Notes under the pieces: generated by a model
What the model was told of the DNA's origin: nothing
The model's database searches: none
What the model saw: only the letters and a program-made list of their open reading frames with translations
DNA from: Dicyema japonicum
Lineage: Eukaryota; Dicyemida; Rhombozoa; Dicyemidae
Direction: 5' to 3'
Length of the DNA stretch: 43,064 bases
NCBI GenBank assembly: GCA_011109175.1
Contig: RDEW01000001.1
Span: 892,171-935,234, forward strand
Shown here: in pieces, positions 10,801-22,018 of the stretch
Position numbering within the stretch: the stretch's first letter is position 1
Layout: every line of letters begins with the position of its first letter
Translations under genes and position numbers: made by a program

Positions 10801-12345
10801 AGAATCAGCCGAGATGATGATTACTCACCGAAATTGGAGTTTTGACGAATCGTCGACTCATAAAGTGATTTTGCGTACAAATACTAATTTTTATACGGGA
10901 AAGTGATTCAAATATCCCCCGCATCCAATATACGATGGAGTGATTATGAGAAACACTTTGTGTGGAAAGAGATGACATTACGTCTTCAAACTAAAAATGG
11001 AGAACACATAGAAGGAATACATAAAACTAGAATTAGAACGACCAATGTTTAATTTCAGATTTCAGATTAAACTTTTGAAATTCGTATTTTAGTGTGACCA
11101 CGTGTTATAAATTTACGATTGGAGAACAAAGGAAGTTTTTATATCAGAGACGTCTGTGCCGGAAATTCTCAAGAAATACAAGAAGTCAATGGGAGATTAG
11201 CCCGATTTTATTCCTTCATGCTGCTGTGGTGAATAATTATAGGGGGTAACAAGGAAGACACGTGTAATTAGTCTTGAGGTTACATTAACGTATTAATACA
11301 ATCGGAGATCCCAATTTATTTATTTGCCCCCTGTCCCTTCAGTGATGGAATCTGGTGGCTAACAGAAACGTAGCAACCAATGACGGAGGCTCCCAGAAGC
11401 CCCAATGATATATTGGAATATGGAGTTCATTATTGTCATCCAAAATAATATAGATAACGTGAGGAAGCTAAAGATGTCACATCACTCATAACAGAATAGA
11501 AAGACTCATATAAAAACTAAATAGAAACAGTACAACCGTCACAAGGACTGATGATCGATTTGATTCTTGCGTCAGTCTTTATAATGATGATCCATGTGGC
11601 TAAGTTGACGGACACAACTAAGTCTTCCCTTTGGAGATGAAAAACAGAGAAAGTCCTATTCTTAGAGGGAAGGAGTTCCAATCAATGTCGAAAGGACTCA
11701 AAGTAGGAAGGAGATTATAAGTGATATTGTTAACTCTCGGATAGCACTCTTAATAATATGGTCATAATCAGAATATCGTAAGAGTCAAATTGGAAGGGAA
11801 TGTGGATCTTTTATTGTGACTTGTTGGGTACATCACGTTCGTATGGCACTGCGAGGAGGTGAAATATAGTAATGATTTATTTGGAATTAGAAGACTGCTT
11901 GGTGCGGCTTAAGTCGGAAACAAGTACTCTTCTTTACGAACCATCAGGAGTTGAAATGAAAATCAACAATAATTGAAAATACAATTTTTTGGCATTTTTT
12001 GCTGATAAAATAAGAATTATCGAATTAGGTTAGCTAACAAGGTGAGACTTGGTAAATAAGTCACCAGGTGTTCATCCCTTGACATAAGAAAATGAATGTG
12101 CGCTTCAAGTTTAAATTCATGGAGGACATTGCAATCTCTAAGCTTTGAATTCTGAGTAGAAGAGTTAGTCTTAAATACCATGAACGATCTGTCTCATGGC
12201 TTACTTGGTTAGGATCACTATCAACATTATACGGTTGTTGCCATGATACACAAATAATAATGATTAACCAAAATGAGAACACGTCGATATTTATCTCATT
12301 TTAATCGAACTGTATCTCATTTAGATCGAGAATTGGGATTATANN
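10801..12345. other. No gene recognised
   Basis: Short frames only. The peptide around 11120-11190 (KEVFISETSVPEILKKYKK) is protein-like but isolated and may belong to the same transposon remnant. CACGTG occurs at 11099 and 11259. Confidence 0.4.
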
Positions 12346-12570
12346 NNNNNNNNNNNNNNNNNNNNNNNNNNNNNNNNNNNNNNNNNNNNNNNNNNNNNNN
12401 NNNNNNNNNNNNNNNNNNNNNNNNNNNNNNNNNNNNNNNNNNNNNNNNNNNNNNNNNNNNNNNNNNNNNNNNNNNNNNNNNNNNNNNNNNNNNNNNNNNN
12501 NNNNNNNNNNNNNNNNNNNNNNNNNNNNNNNNNNNNNNNNNNNNNNNNNNNNNNNNNNNNNNNNNNNNNN
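12346..12570. other. Assembly gap (N)
   Basis: 225 undetermined bases. Open frames that seem to cross it are artefacts of translating N. Confidence 0.99.
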
Positions 12571-13124
12571 TTGGAGGGTCTCTTAGCTGGCCAAAGTAAG
12601 ATCACTTATGTTTGGGAGACTTTTCAAGAAGTCGTTGATTCGCTTGATTGATTATTAATTTACTAATGGAGTTTATTCTATTAATGGAAATTTTTTTGGG
12701 AGTGGTTTATCTATGAGAATGTGGATATTAGATTATTTTAGTGTAGGAATAGAGAGATTGGAGAGGGTGGACATGTAACTGTTGAGAGAAGTGTGGTTGG
12801 GAACACAACGAAGGTGTAGAGCCTTTAGAGATAGGAGTATAATGGTTGTTTCTTTTTCCCCTTAATAGTGATGATTCTACACCGCCTACCACCGTCCTCC
12901 AAACGTAGAGAATGTATGTCAGTGGACGCTTGGATAGTAGACAATTTGAGGCTAGTCTTAATAAGGTAGTGATGATTAGGAGTCTCTTGCATATTCGGAG
13001 TGGATTTGTTAATAACAATATGTGATATTATCTCATATAATCGACTGCGATTTAGTGGACGAGGATTACTCTAATAGAATGGCACAATTGTATTCACTTT
13101 TTTAGTATTTTGGAAATAACAATT
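12571..13124. other. No gene recognised
   Basis: No recognisable coding sequence. A minus-strand open frame at 12728-13018 has no family resemblance and no credible splice partner. Confidence 0.4.
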
Positions 13125-13225
13125 TCGCCCAGCACCTTCTCGACTGCGGAGAACCTAAAAATCAAGAAATACTCTTGCCTCGGGGATCGCAACCGATTTA
13201 CCCCTGTTGCGACCGAATCATCGAT
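13125..13225 (+). mobile_element. Retroelement family C: short internal fragment
   Basis: Reads STAENLKIKKYSCLGDRNRF then TPVATESS, matching 9092-9180 at both nucleotide and peptide level. Unlike that copy, this one is in a single frame here. About 100 bp only. Confidence 0.65.
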
Positions 13226-13689
13226 AATAATAAGTAACTCTCATTGCGTCCTCAATTCCTGCAAGTCACATTGGATTGTCTCATTAAGATGGGTAAATAT
13301 AGAAACTATATTTTTAAAGTCACCACAATTTCTATTCTCTGAAAAAATAAACTGAATGTGTCTATGTTTATATGTTGAGAAAATCAACACTACGTAACAC
13401 TAAATAACATAATCAAACTGCGCTTATAAATAGAACATTTCGATTGACAAATTTACTAACGATCATGACTGAGAAAGTAATTTTTAAATATATTTATAAG
13501 AAAATAAAGTTTTAAAATATTTATAAAGTTAAAATATGCATAATTTTGATTAAATATCTGTATTTCATGTAAGGTATTTTGTTTTAAGAGCACGATTTTA
13601 GTCCACATATCAACTAGTATCTTACAGCTTTTAAATTATAGCTACAATTTTCCGTACAAATATTTTGTCAGTTGGACTAATCTTATCTC

Positions 13690-13810
13690 ATTTACTGATT
13701 ATATATGTATTGGTCCAAAATTAAATGAGGGGTTCCTGGGTGAAGCTAGTACCTTTTCTCCGTATTTCCCTCAGACATTCTAAGAATAATTTTTTATGAT
13801 GCTTGTCAAT
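13690..13810. repeat. Dispersed 120-bp repeat (partner 16195-16315)
   Basis: Shares tgtattggt, aaattaaatgagg, ttttctccg, atttccctc and gacattctaag blocks in the same order and orientation with 16195-16315. Non-coding; element type unknown. Confidence 0.7.
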
Positions 13811-14053
13811 ATTTAAAAGTCCTTACTGTGTGGCTATTTCTCTACACAAGATGTGTTCACGAAGATAGTCCAAACGTGCGGGAATTTAACCACTTATTGT
13901 AATAGCTCTTTTATAAATGGTCTCAACTATATTAATCTCTATGCTCCTACATTTTCAAGCAAACATCTCTATTTTTTGTAAACAAAATCTCATGAAAAAT
14001 AAAGGTCTCCATTATGACATGCATGCATTGAGTATGCAATAGGGGGTTACCCC

Positions 14054-14400
14054 TCATGATAGCAGGTTTAATATTCCCGAAGAGCCATGAAGTAATTCTA
14101 AGCTCTCCCTCTTGCAATTATACTTCCTGGCCATTTTGTCGTTTAAACATAATATTTCATAATTGATTCTCCAATTAGATTCTCCAATAAATGAAGAAGC
14201 CATAACTACATAACTATTTCCTCTCAAAATAGCTAACAAAATTCGATGAATAGTTAGTGACGTTTACGAAGGTCGTCCGAACTGGCAGTAATCTGACCAC
14301 CAAGTCGATTCAGAAAATCCACTGTTGAGGGTTTCCACAGCGACTAGAATTAACTGTACTCTATCATGTAATTCAGCATACTTTTTTGACATTGCGGCCT
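14054..14400 (-). mobile_element. Retroelement family C: C-terminal domain, antisense
   Basis: The minus strand reads AAMSKKYAELHDRV, LILVAVET, then after a frame change STVDFLNRLGGQITAS, then LTIHRILLAILRGNSYVVMASS. This matches the VAVET...LGR...LRGN order of the family. At least two frameshifts. The other end of the ORF (towards 14054) is not recognisable. Confidence 0.65.
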
Positions 14401-14531
14401 TCATATCTATTTGTTATTATTAAAATAAAAAAAGTCAATTTATTTTTTAATTTTAAATTTTTTAAGGTTATACGTTACCAATCCACTTTGGATGGATGGC
14501 TGTGTTTATCAAGATTCTATATGGGATAATT

Positions 14532-14705
14532 GCCGGGCCGGGTGGCGCAGTGTGACGGTTGCCGGGCAAGATGCCTGAACTTCACTGCGGAACCGGATTG
14601 TATATAATACACCCAAGAAAAAGAAAACAAAGAGAACAGCATTCCTTGATCCTCCCTCGATTACCTACTATAACTGTTATTTGCTTAAAATAAAGTGTCT
14701 TCTAC
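14532..14705 (+). mobile_element. tRNA-derived SINE, family A (best copy)
   Basis: The head gggtggcgcagtgtgacgg matches a pol III A box (TGGCNNAGTNNG); about 40 bases later comes gcggaaccggattgta in place of a canonical B box. A body of aagaaaaagaaaacaaag and cattccttgat follows, and the copy ends in an aataaag-like tail. The body and tail recur antisense at 8272-8405 and 7392-7497. Size of about 175 bp, no ORF and a tRNA-like head support a SINE. It is not a functional tRNA: no cloverleaf forms. Confidence 0.6.
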
Positions 14706-14777
14706 CTGAGGGGAGCTATAACTGATATGGCTTATCGGAAAGTGCAAGTATTATTATGAGACATCCAGATTGCTACT

Positions 14778-15060
14778 TCAATATTGCAACAAAATCTGGA
14801 CTTTCTTAACGAATGGTTGCTGAAGATCCCCCTGTCTACCAGCACTGAGAAGTCCATCACAACTCTCTTCTCATCAAACAAGAGACTGGGAGGACGGAAA
14901 TTGTGTTTTTCAGTTAGAATGTTTCAATAGATCCTTGGGGTGATTTTTGATATGCACGTGTCATTCTCGCATGTTGAAAATGTTATAACAAAATGTGAAA
15001 AGAAGATCAACTTGTTGTTAAATGTCTCTCTGACTTATGCAAGATCGAGGCTAGTCTCAA
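14778..15060 (+). mobile_element. LINE reverse transcriptase fragment (post-YADD region)
   Basis: Reads LQQNLDFLNEWLLKIPLST, EKSITTLFSSNKRLGG, then after an interruption ILGVIFDMHVSFSHVENV and KCEKKINLLL. This matches 25020-25250 of the better LINE copy (STEKSSSSLFTTDKRLG, ILGITFDTHMSFSPHV). An in-frame TAG at about 14927 breaks it. The open frame continues to 15233 with sequence I cannot place. Confidence 0.75.
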
Positions 15061-15922
15061 AAGAGCCTCCAAAATTACGAAACGATGGACATCTAGAGAG
15101 TCCCAGCCTCATCAACCGTGGAACGTGTCGTCTTGATTACGAAGATCCAGTTATTCGGCTGCTTGTCAAGAGAGGAGCATCAGACCAAGTTGAGGTCTCT
15201 GCTAGAGCGTGGTGGGAGCAAGTGATTACTTAATTTTTATGTAACCGTTTGGTATTATTAGTAGAAACTGACTCCGACATCGCTGCTACTGTAAACGTTG
15301 AATTTCTAGCCAAAAATGAAATATCTCATGGAACGCTAGCCAGACTTCCTCAAAATGACCAAGTCTCTTGAACATCCCATTTGGCCATAAGTCAGATTAC
15401 ATCTAGAACCCTCCCCAAGTTGTGGAGATCAAACCAAGATTCCAAGACCAACCAATGAAAGAAGCTCTGTATGACCATTGGGATCTCATAATCCTCTTTT
15501 TTAATAATCTTTTTACGGAAGCAAGACACTTTTTGAAAGACTAAAAATATCAGGTGTCTTTAAAGCTGCACATAAACCGTAGTTTCCGAAGCAAGGAAAA
15601 GTTGGTAGATTGATATTAATGATACAGCGATCAATTAACATAATTTTGATCTCCTAAAAGTTGAAGTTTTTTGTAAGTATTGAATACATGGATAATGTGA
15701 TATTTGATGAAAATGAAAATTCTTTAGAAGATTCAGAAAATAGTGAACAGAATCGGAAAACATCACTGTAAAAAAATATGTTGTAGCAGATTAACTGTAA
15801 TAGAGAAGGAACTACTATCTAATGTTGAGAATGAAGTTTTTCTAATTCCTTCAATGAGAAAGCACAAAGAAAATTTTATTAAAGAAAAAACAGTTAGGAG
15901 TTGAATTTATTTAAGATTGGTT

Positions 15923-15994
15923 GCCTGATTAGCTCAGTCGGTAGAGCATCGGACTTTTAATCCGATGGTCGCGGGTTCGAGTCCCGTATCAGGC
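15923..15994 (+). tRNA. tRNA-Lys (anticodon UUU), intronless
   Basis: 72 nt folding into a full cloverleaf: a 7-bp perfect acceptor (GCCTGAT/ATCAGGC), a D arm GCTC..GAGC, an anticodon stem TCGGA/TCCGA with loop CTTTTAA (anticodon TTT, Lys), a 5-nt variable loop, and a T stem GCGGG/CCCGT with loop TTCGAGT. The A box (TAGCTCAGTCGG) and B box (GGTTCGAGTCC) are intact. The fold and boxes are canonical, so probably functional. CCA is not encoded, as expected for a eukaryotic nuclear gene. Confidence 0.97.
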
Positions 15995-16005
15995 TTTTTC
16001 TTTTT
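15995..16005 (+). terminator. RNA polymerase III terminator
   Basis: Two T5 runs separated by one C directly follow the tRNA 3' end. Confidence 0.85.
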
Positions 16006-16009
16006 GTCC

Positions 16010-17240
16010 ATCCAATATTGTCGGGAATGGGATAGACTAACTGTACACCGAAGAAAAAAACTATGAAAGCCAATGAGGAAAATTCGAAGGGTCATATTCC
16101 GGCCAATCGTAGTTGAGACAATCGGAAAAATAAGCGGACCAGGATGTCCTTCAGAGGTCTCCTATTTGTTAGTAAGTATTTGAAATTAATCTTACATCAT
16201 TTACTGATGTTATGTGTATTGGTTTAAATTAAATGAGGAATCCCTTGGTTAAGCTGATAACTTTTCTCCGCATTTCCCTCGGACATTCTAAGATAGTAAT
16301 TTTTGATGATTCTTAGAATCACTATATAAAATAATCGTGGATAGTGCCCCAAGAGTCCTACACTAACGAACTGGTTGTGCCTCCTCCCCAACCATCTCAA
16401 AGCCGATTGTGGCTTCAACTCATCCTATGGACACTGAAAGCGCTCTCGTGAAGAAGGTGAACTGATCACTGTTTAGAGAAAGATGAAGTCTGCGGTTTTT
16501 GTAAAACCGGAAATTTAGATTCGGATCCAGAAACCGCAAATTGACCATAAAAGTCATTTGCAGGTACAAATTTTTCCAGAAGATACGTGCCGTTAAAGGG
16601 AAGTCCTAAAGTTAGGAGTTTTAATGCTAGTCTGCGCCTTGAGCACTCTAGCTGCTTTTGGCAAAGGCAGAGTAGTTAAGAGAATCCAAGCTGTTACTCG
16701 AGTTCAAGATGTCTCAGGTCATTATTAGGTAAAGGACGCTGTTTTACTAGTCTTCAGGGTCCTTCTGAACTTTGTTGATGAGGATGTACTTGACAAGATA
16801 AAGAAGGATTTATGATCTACACTTTACATGTGGAAAAAGGAGGCCGTAAAGGTATGGCTGCACTCTGATGCTGCTTTGAGAAGGTAAGAATTGGTTACTT
16901 AAGGTTTGGTGTGCACTGAGAGCGACTCTTGACAATTCAGTGGTACAGATGTTAGGGATTTGGTCAAACAAGCCTTTCTTGCGACAATTGCCACTGTCTT
17001 TGTGACACCTCTTCTCTCGTCCACCGAGTTCAGCAAAGAACCAAATACACCTGTCTGATCTCTGGTAGCGTTTGCTTTTGGCTGTGATGTTCTTTTTAAC
17101 CTCTCGTTTCTTTCACTCGAAAGTACTGGGGGTAAATAAATAAAATGAATTATTTTAGCTTCTAGTAATCTCACGACTCTTTTCAAATGGTCTTTAGTGA
17201 TCAAACCAATTTTCACATGTGCTTTAGCGAATGTCGAAGA
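16010..17240. other. No gene assigned; partner repeat and weak coding-like stretches
   Basis: 16195-16315 is the second copy of the 120-bp repeat at 13690. Plus-strand stretches at about 16620-16735 (TLAAFGKGRVVKRIQAV) and 16732-16815 (VKDAVLLVFRVLLNF) are protein-like but separated by a TAG. No short intron restores a frame, and I cannot name them. Confidence 0.35.
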
Positions 17241-17261
17241 ACTATATTGTGGTGTTAATTT

Positions 17262-17465
17262 TCAGTGACCAAAGTTCAGCTGAAAAGTGCGAAGAGACCT
17301 TAGACTCTGCACAGCCCGCCTCTTGGATAGGGAAATGTGCTCCAAGAAACTAGACTTGGAGTTAAAGTCACGTCGACATGTAGATTTAAACAGGGTGGAG
17401 CTTAACACCGATTCTTGTGGAACTCCTCGGTAACAAACTTGATCGACAACCTCTATGCCATGCAT
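17262..17465 (-). mobile_element. LINE reverse transcriptase fragment (GVPQ motif), antisense
   Basis: The minus strand reads CYRGVPQESVLSSTLF, the RT motif preceding the catalytic YxDD box (GVPQGSVLSPTLF in intact elements; G to E here). About 200 bp, ending soon after. The same motif in the better copy at 24870-24920 is NGVPQGFPLSPALF. Confidence 0.65.
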
Positions 17466-17661
17466 AGAGGTCTCTCTGGCTTTATTTTGTTTTTCATCAT
17501 TTTTCGGGGTAAATCGGGGATCCCAGGTTTAAATTAAATTGAAAATTACGCTTCTGGTTCAGTTTGGGATTACAATAGTATAATATCAAAAATAATATTT
17601 AATTAATTAAAAATTAAAAAATAATAATAAAATAAAATTCAAAAATAAAACGTGTTAGCTC

Positions 17662-18627
17662 ATGGTTGATCTTATGTGCTAATAATTTTAGGTTCTCGTC
17701 AAAGTAGTGAAAAACAAAGCTTATTTTAAAAGATTTCAGGTTAAGTTCAGACGTCGTAGAGGTTAATCCATTAATGACGCTTAGATTGTCTTACAAACTA
17801 TGCCCGCAGAAGAAAATTGGTGACCCAATACAATGACAAATATGGAGCACCAAAACACAGACTCGTTGTTAGAATAACCAACAAATACGTCATTTGCCAA
17901 ATTGTCGTGTGTAAACTCAACGGAGACCACGTGGTATGTTCTGCCTACTCACACGAATTGCCTCGTTATGGAGTCAATTTCGGCCTAAGCAATTTTTCTG
18001 CTGCTTACTGCACTGGACTGCTTTTGGCTAGAAGAGTACTAGCTAAGTACGGACTGGATACTCTATATGTGGGGAACACTGACCCTGAGAAGATTGGAGA
18101 TGACTATAATGTTGCCCACGTGAACGGTGAGAACCGTCCTTTGAAAGTCTTCCTTGACATCGGACTTGCTACTTCTGTTAGAGGAGTCAAGGTTTTTGCT
18201 GCCTTGAAGGGGGCCCTTGATGGTGGTCTTGAGATCCCCCATGGGTTGAAGTAATTGCTTAGTTTAGGACTAAGAAGTTCGCTAAGGACTTTAGAGACAG
18301 GATTCTTGGAAAGCACGTGGCTGACTATGCGGCCATGCTGAAGAATACTGACAGCGAAAAATTTGCTAAGCAGTTCTCCAAGTTGAGTACCCAAGTGACT
18401 CCTGAAACTATGGCTGAAGTCTATCTGAGATGCCACCAGAAGATCCGAGAGGATCCTTCCCCAGCTAAGAAATCAGAGGAGACGCCTAAGAAATCGTGAG
18501 TGCTTCCATTTACTGCTGTAGTGTTGACGTCAAGATTTCCAAGCTTACAGGATCTCAGCGTAAGGCTAATGCCAAGGAGAGGAAGACTGAACTGGGAAAT
18601 TTGTTCTCCATTCAGGAAGCAGTTTAG
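17662..18627 (+). CDS. RPL5: 60S ribosomal protein L5 (uL18), 5 exons
   Basis: Component of the large ribosomal subunit; binds 5S rRNA with L11. Exons 17662-17664, 17692-17761, 17785-18244, 18268-18495 and 18522-18627 join in frame through introns of 27, 23, 23 and 26 nt to give 288 aa (about 297 in vertebrates). Exon 1 holds only the ATG, a placement common in ribosomal-protein genes. Matches along the length: VLVKVVKNKAYFKRFQVKFR at the N-terminus, HELPRYGVNFGLSNFSAAYC, TGLLLARR, and LKGALDGGLEIPHG. The basic C-terminal tail KISKLTGSQRKANAKERK precedes TAG. No frame break. Three CACGTG sites lie in the coding sequence. A decayed copy of its 3' end follows at 18958. Exon 1 rests on the conserved start and on splice phase; the rest is firm. 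Confidence 0.95.
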
Positions 18628-18957
18628 TTACTCTATCATTCATGATTATTGTTTATTCCTTATTTAGTGTTTTGTTCAAGTAGGTATAGGGGGTAAAGGG
18701 CGGAGATCACTGGAGTCAAATATCATTCCTTCTACGCTCCCTCGGTTCTTTGATAACAAAAAGGGGGATGGACAGCCTAGAAGAGGGATGATGATTTGGC
18801 TGATTTTCCTACAAATCGTAATATGGAATCCGCTTATTCACTAGAGAGCTATTAATAATTGACTAACACTGGCTAAATCCCTTTTTCAAATATGGCTGCT
18901 CTAACAACTGCAACGCGTTACACCTCATTAATTCTACTAGGTCCTATATGAACCACT

Positions 18958-19085
18958 GTCGTAAGGATAATGCTAGGGAGAAGGACTGAACAATTTATTT
19001 AAAATTAAAAAAACGGGTCTGTTATTCATTGATTAGTTCTGCTCATCACTTATTTAGTGTTTCGTTTAACTAGATAGGGAGGGAA
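18958..19085 (+). pseudogene. Decayed duplicate of the RPL5 last exon and 3' flank
   Basis: Sequence from cgtaaggataatgctaggga through a cttatttagtgttt block to agatagggagg parallels RPL5 18561-18690 (cgtaaggctaatgcc..., ccttatttagtgttttg, gtatagggggt) in the same order and orientation, with indels. It has no usable frame. It implies a local tandem duplication of the RPL5 3' end. Confidence 0.65.
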
Positions 19086-19109
19086 TGTTCCAAAGATATT
19101 ACAAAAATT

Positions 19110-19381
19110 CAGCACTTTATCGCCTATTAAGGAAATGGTGTAATTACTTTTTAATATGACTTTTGTTTATTTTAGTTATGTATTTGATATTCGTGTAATT
19201 CTGTTTAAATAATTTGGGATATTGCAGTAGAATATTAATCGAAGTCAGCACTTTATCGCCCATTAAGGAAATGGTGTAATTACTCTTTAATATGACTTTT
19301 GTTTATTTTAGTTATGTATTTGATATTCGTGTAATTCTGTTTAAATAATTTGGGATATTGCAGTAGAATATTAATCGAAGT
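19110..19381. repeat. 136-bp tandem repeat, two copies
   Basis: The unit beginning cagcactttatcgcc (19110 and 19246) is repeated with very few differences. Non-coding. It lies between the RPL5 3' duplicate and a candidate gene. Confidence 0.9.
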
Positions 19382-19426
19382 AATACTTTAACCCATAGTA
19401 ACCATGACGTCGGGTTTAATACGTGG

Positions 19427-19904
19427 ATGCTAGATCATTGGAGTCTGGAACTGAATTTAGCTGTGGTGACCAAATTGGGGGATGACTTTGGGTGTCTATA
19501 TGATAGCCTTAGTACATGGTCAACTGGATCTTTGGAAATACACAAGGTGGGGTTGAGTAGGAGGGGTCATTTAATGGAACTGTTTTTCTTACTAAATAAT
19601 TAGTCTCTGGGAATAAACATGGCTGAAGATTGTAAGAACAAGCATGTCAAATTGAGCCGACATAGTGATGGATTGCCACGTGTGTTTCTGGAAGAGACGA
19701 ACATATTGATCATGGAATTTCGCATACTTTCATCGTCTCAAGACTGCTCGTTGAACTTCAGTCACGCTCTTTTGCAGTATTTTGGAAGTTGAGTACATCC
19801 TGTGCCTGTTGGAACATGATTGGGCTGACAAGTGCTTCAATTTCATACGGAAAAATCGATATTTGGGTTTTTTGGTGGGAAACAAGCTATTCGGTTACCT
19901 TTGA
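19427..19904 (+). CDS. Candidate three-exon gene, product unknown
   Basis: Exons 19427-19546, 19604-19749 and 19778-19904 join in frame through a 57-nt and a 28-nt GT..AG intron, giving 130 aa. The unspliced frame has a TAG in intron 1 and a one-base disagreement across intron 2; both disappear on splicing. The predicted protein is mixed and globular-looking, with stretches such as LAVVTKLGDDFGCLYDSL, EVEYILCLLEHDWADKC and RKNRYLGFLVGNKLFGYL. No signal peptide or zinc-binding motif. I do not recognise the family. The start at 19427 is the first ATG in frame. Evidence is frame continuity and protein-like composition only; intron 1 is longer than usual here. Confidence 0.4.
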
Positions 19905-20542
19905 AGTCTGTGGATTACAAAAATACTGGAGATTATATAAAAACCATTTGATACATCGATTAAGTTTATATTTGCAAAAACCTGATTTATCATTTTAAAT
20001 TATTTTATCCAGAAAATCATTTTTACCATGAAAATTTATAAATTATGGATTTTTTGAAGAAAAATAATTCAGTTGTCATGAAACAACTTGAAGTTTCATT
20101 TCAACAAATGAAAATCAAAATTGAATCCATTGAACTGATCGAGGACAAATAAATTGTGACAGATGTGCATCCCAAAATAATATGTTTCACGGAAAACGCC
20201 AAATAATGGTGAATTAAGATTGAAGACTCAATCCAATTCATCCGTCTATAAACTCTCAAATTGCATCAAAAGTCCCTTAAAATAATTTTAAATCATTTCC
20301 TTCTCTAAAAACACGTGAAATCGTAGCGGTTAAACGAAATGAGTTCAAATTAAAAAAAAACGGAAAACTGCAATCCTAATTCTACACTGTTATGAGACCA
20401 CAATAGTATGGTCTCCCAAATAGAAAATATAGAGTATTCCCGGGTAATATGACATTAAATAAGCTTGTTTAGATAATGTGGAATAAATATACTGAAAACG
20501 TCAATCGTTGTTAATAAATAAGATATCGGATTTTGTAAGACA
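19905..20542. other. No gene recognised
   Basis: AT-rich spacer with no repeat partner seen and no extended coding signal. Confidence 0.4.
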
Positions 20543-20818
20543 ATGAAGGTAAGGACAGACATTGGGAGACACAATAACTTTATCCCATTTGTGGAAGACT
20601 GTTATCAAAATATCGGAATTACCAAAGAGTTTGACATTTATTGGGAATTACCAAATTTAACAGATGAAGGTCGATGGAATAAGACAGAGACTCCGATTAA
20701 AGAGGAAATCGTAAATTTTAGAGATTCGAAGATATTGTATGTATTCAGGAAATGTAGTTTCATTGGTCAAAATTTATTGTCAAAAAACATAATTCGAGTT
20801 AATTGTTTGAGTTTGTGA
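20543..20818 (+). CDS. Unassigned open reading frame, 91 codons
   Basis: An uninterrupted frame from ATG to TGA with a mixed, charged composition (VEDCYQNIGITKEFDIYWEL). No domain, homologue or splice partner recognised. It may be chance or a relic. Neighbouring DNA on both sides is AT-rich and featureless. Confidence 0.2.
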   Translation: MKVRTDIGRHNNFIPFVEDCYQNIGITKEFDIYWELPNLTDEGRWNKTETPIKEEIVNFRDSKILYVFRKCSFIGQNLLSKNIIRVNCLSL

Positions 20819-21169
20819 GTCTGACTTTATTGTGATGAATTTTGTTTGAGAATTCTTAAGTCAAAAAAGTCATTGATAAGCGAAATTTGCTTTCTTTTTT
20901 TGAATGTTTAAGTTGAGAGAATTTTTTGTTTTTTCCTAAAAAATTTTTCGGTCAATTTGAATGTTCGAAGTTGAGAGAATTTTTTTTTTTTTTCCTTAAT
21001 TTTTGTTGATTCTAGGAAATTTTACTAATATTTATTTCCAATGAATTGAGTTACGTTAAATATGTTGAGTGCTGGAATAATGGAGTTATACTGGTTATGC
21101 TTATTCTTGATCAGCTTTATCTCTTATTTCCTTATATACTGAATTTTATGTAAGACATTAGTAATCATT
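20819..21169. other. AT-rich spacer with a small local repeat
   Basis: The motif gttgagagaattttttg occurs twice, about 55 bases apart (20910 and 20970), each in a T-rich context. No gene seen. Confidence 0.4.
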
Positions 21170-22010
21170 ACAATGGCTTATTGCATCATGATTGATCTAA
21201 TTCAGTCATCGATTTTATAATGTACTCAGGGGAGGTTGGATGCTCGAAGGTTTTGGCTCGAATCTTGGTGGAATCAAAATTTGAAAGAATACAGGGAGAG
21301 ATCTTCTGTATTGAGGTTAAGGAAGACGGTCGTGTCCACCTTATCTAAAGTATGAAAGTTTCCTCTATGTACGTTGTTTCGGGAAACAAGCAGTCTAAAA
21401 GTCACTTGAGTCAAATCAATGACCCTAAGTCTATTCTCAAAGTTAGCAGCCTCTTGTCAATGGCTTACTGATGAGGTTATTCGGTCGAATATACTGAGGA
21501 CATGTGCAATGATGCATTCTCGAGGATGACTGTCAAGTTGTGACTTCTTTATGGAGGACACAAATTTGGTGAACGAATAAATGCATGCTTATAAAATCTA
21601 GAGGTCATCTGATTTAGAACCGTCTGTCGATGCTTCACAATCCATTACAAAAGAGATCAGTCTTCTGTGGGACATTATGGATTATCGACGACCCTCTCTG
21701 ACGTCATCAAAATATCCCTGGATTTGGCGTATTTTTGTGGAATAATGAACGATGAACATCAACTTTAAAATGAAGAAATAAAAATTTTAAATCTCAAGTA
21801 CCAGTTCTACACAACAAGGAGGACATTGAAGGTGACCATGACTTTAAAGAGGACGCTTTGCTTCGCTTCTTGGTTAACGAAAATAGGTATTCTGTTGACT
21901 GTACTCTGTTTCACCAGGTATGAGATTATTTACGAAATCACCAGTTTATGAGATTATTTACGACTGAGGCTGTCATGAATTTCTTTCAAATAATTTAAAA
22001 TGTAGAGTTA
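21170..22010 (+). other. Possible decayed or unrecognised multi-exon coding region
   Basis: Several plus-strand stretches look coding but do not join cleanly: RRFWLESWWNQNLKEYRER (about 21245-21310), VSSMYVVSGNKQSKSHLSQ (21357-21460), LSTTLSDVIKISLDLAYFC (about 21680-21745), and NKEDIEGDHDFKEDALLRF (about 21815-21880), which ends at a caccag|gtatgag junction with a possible 27-nt intron. Stops between them are not removed by any simple set of short introns. I cannot name a family. Confidence 0.3.
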
Positions 22011-22018
22011 AGAATGTT

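Noticed and set aside
12273-12605. Open frames crossing the N block
   Set aside because: Most of the translation is N; the frames are artefacts of the gap.
14532-14605. A second tRNA gene
   Set aside because: It has an A-box-like head but no cloverleaf or canonical B box, and it continues into a repeat body shared with other copies, so it is a SINE.
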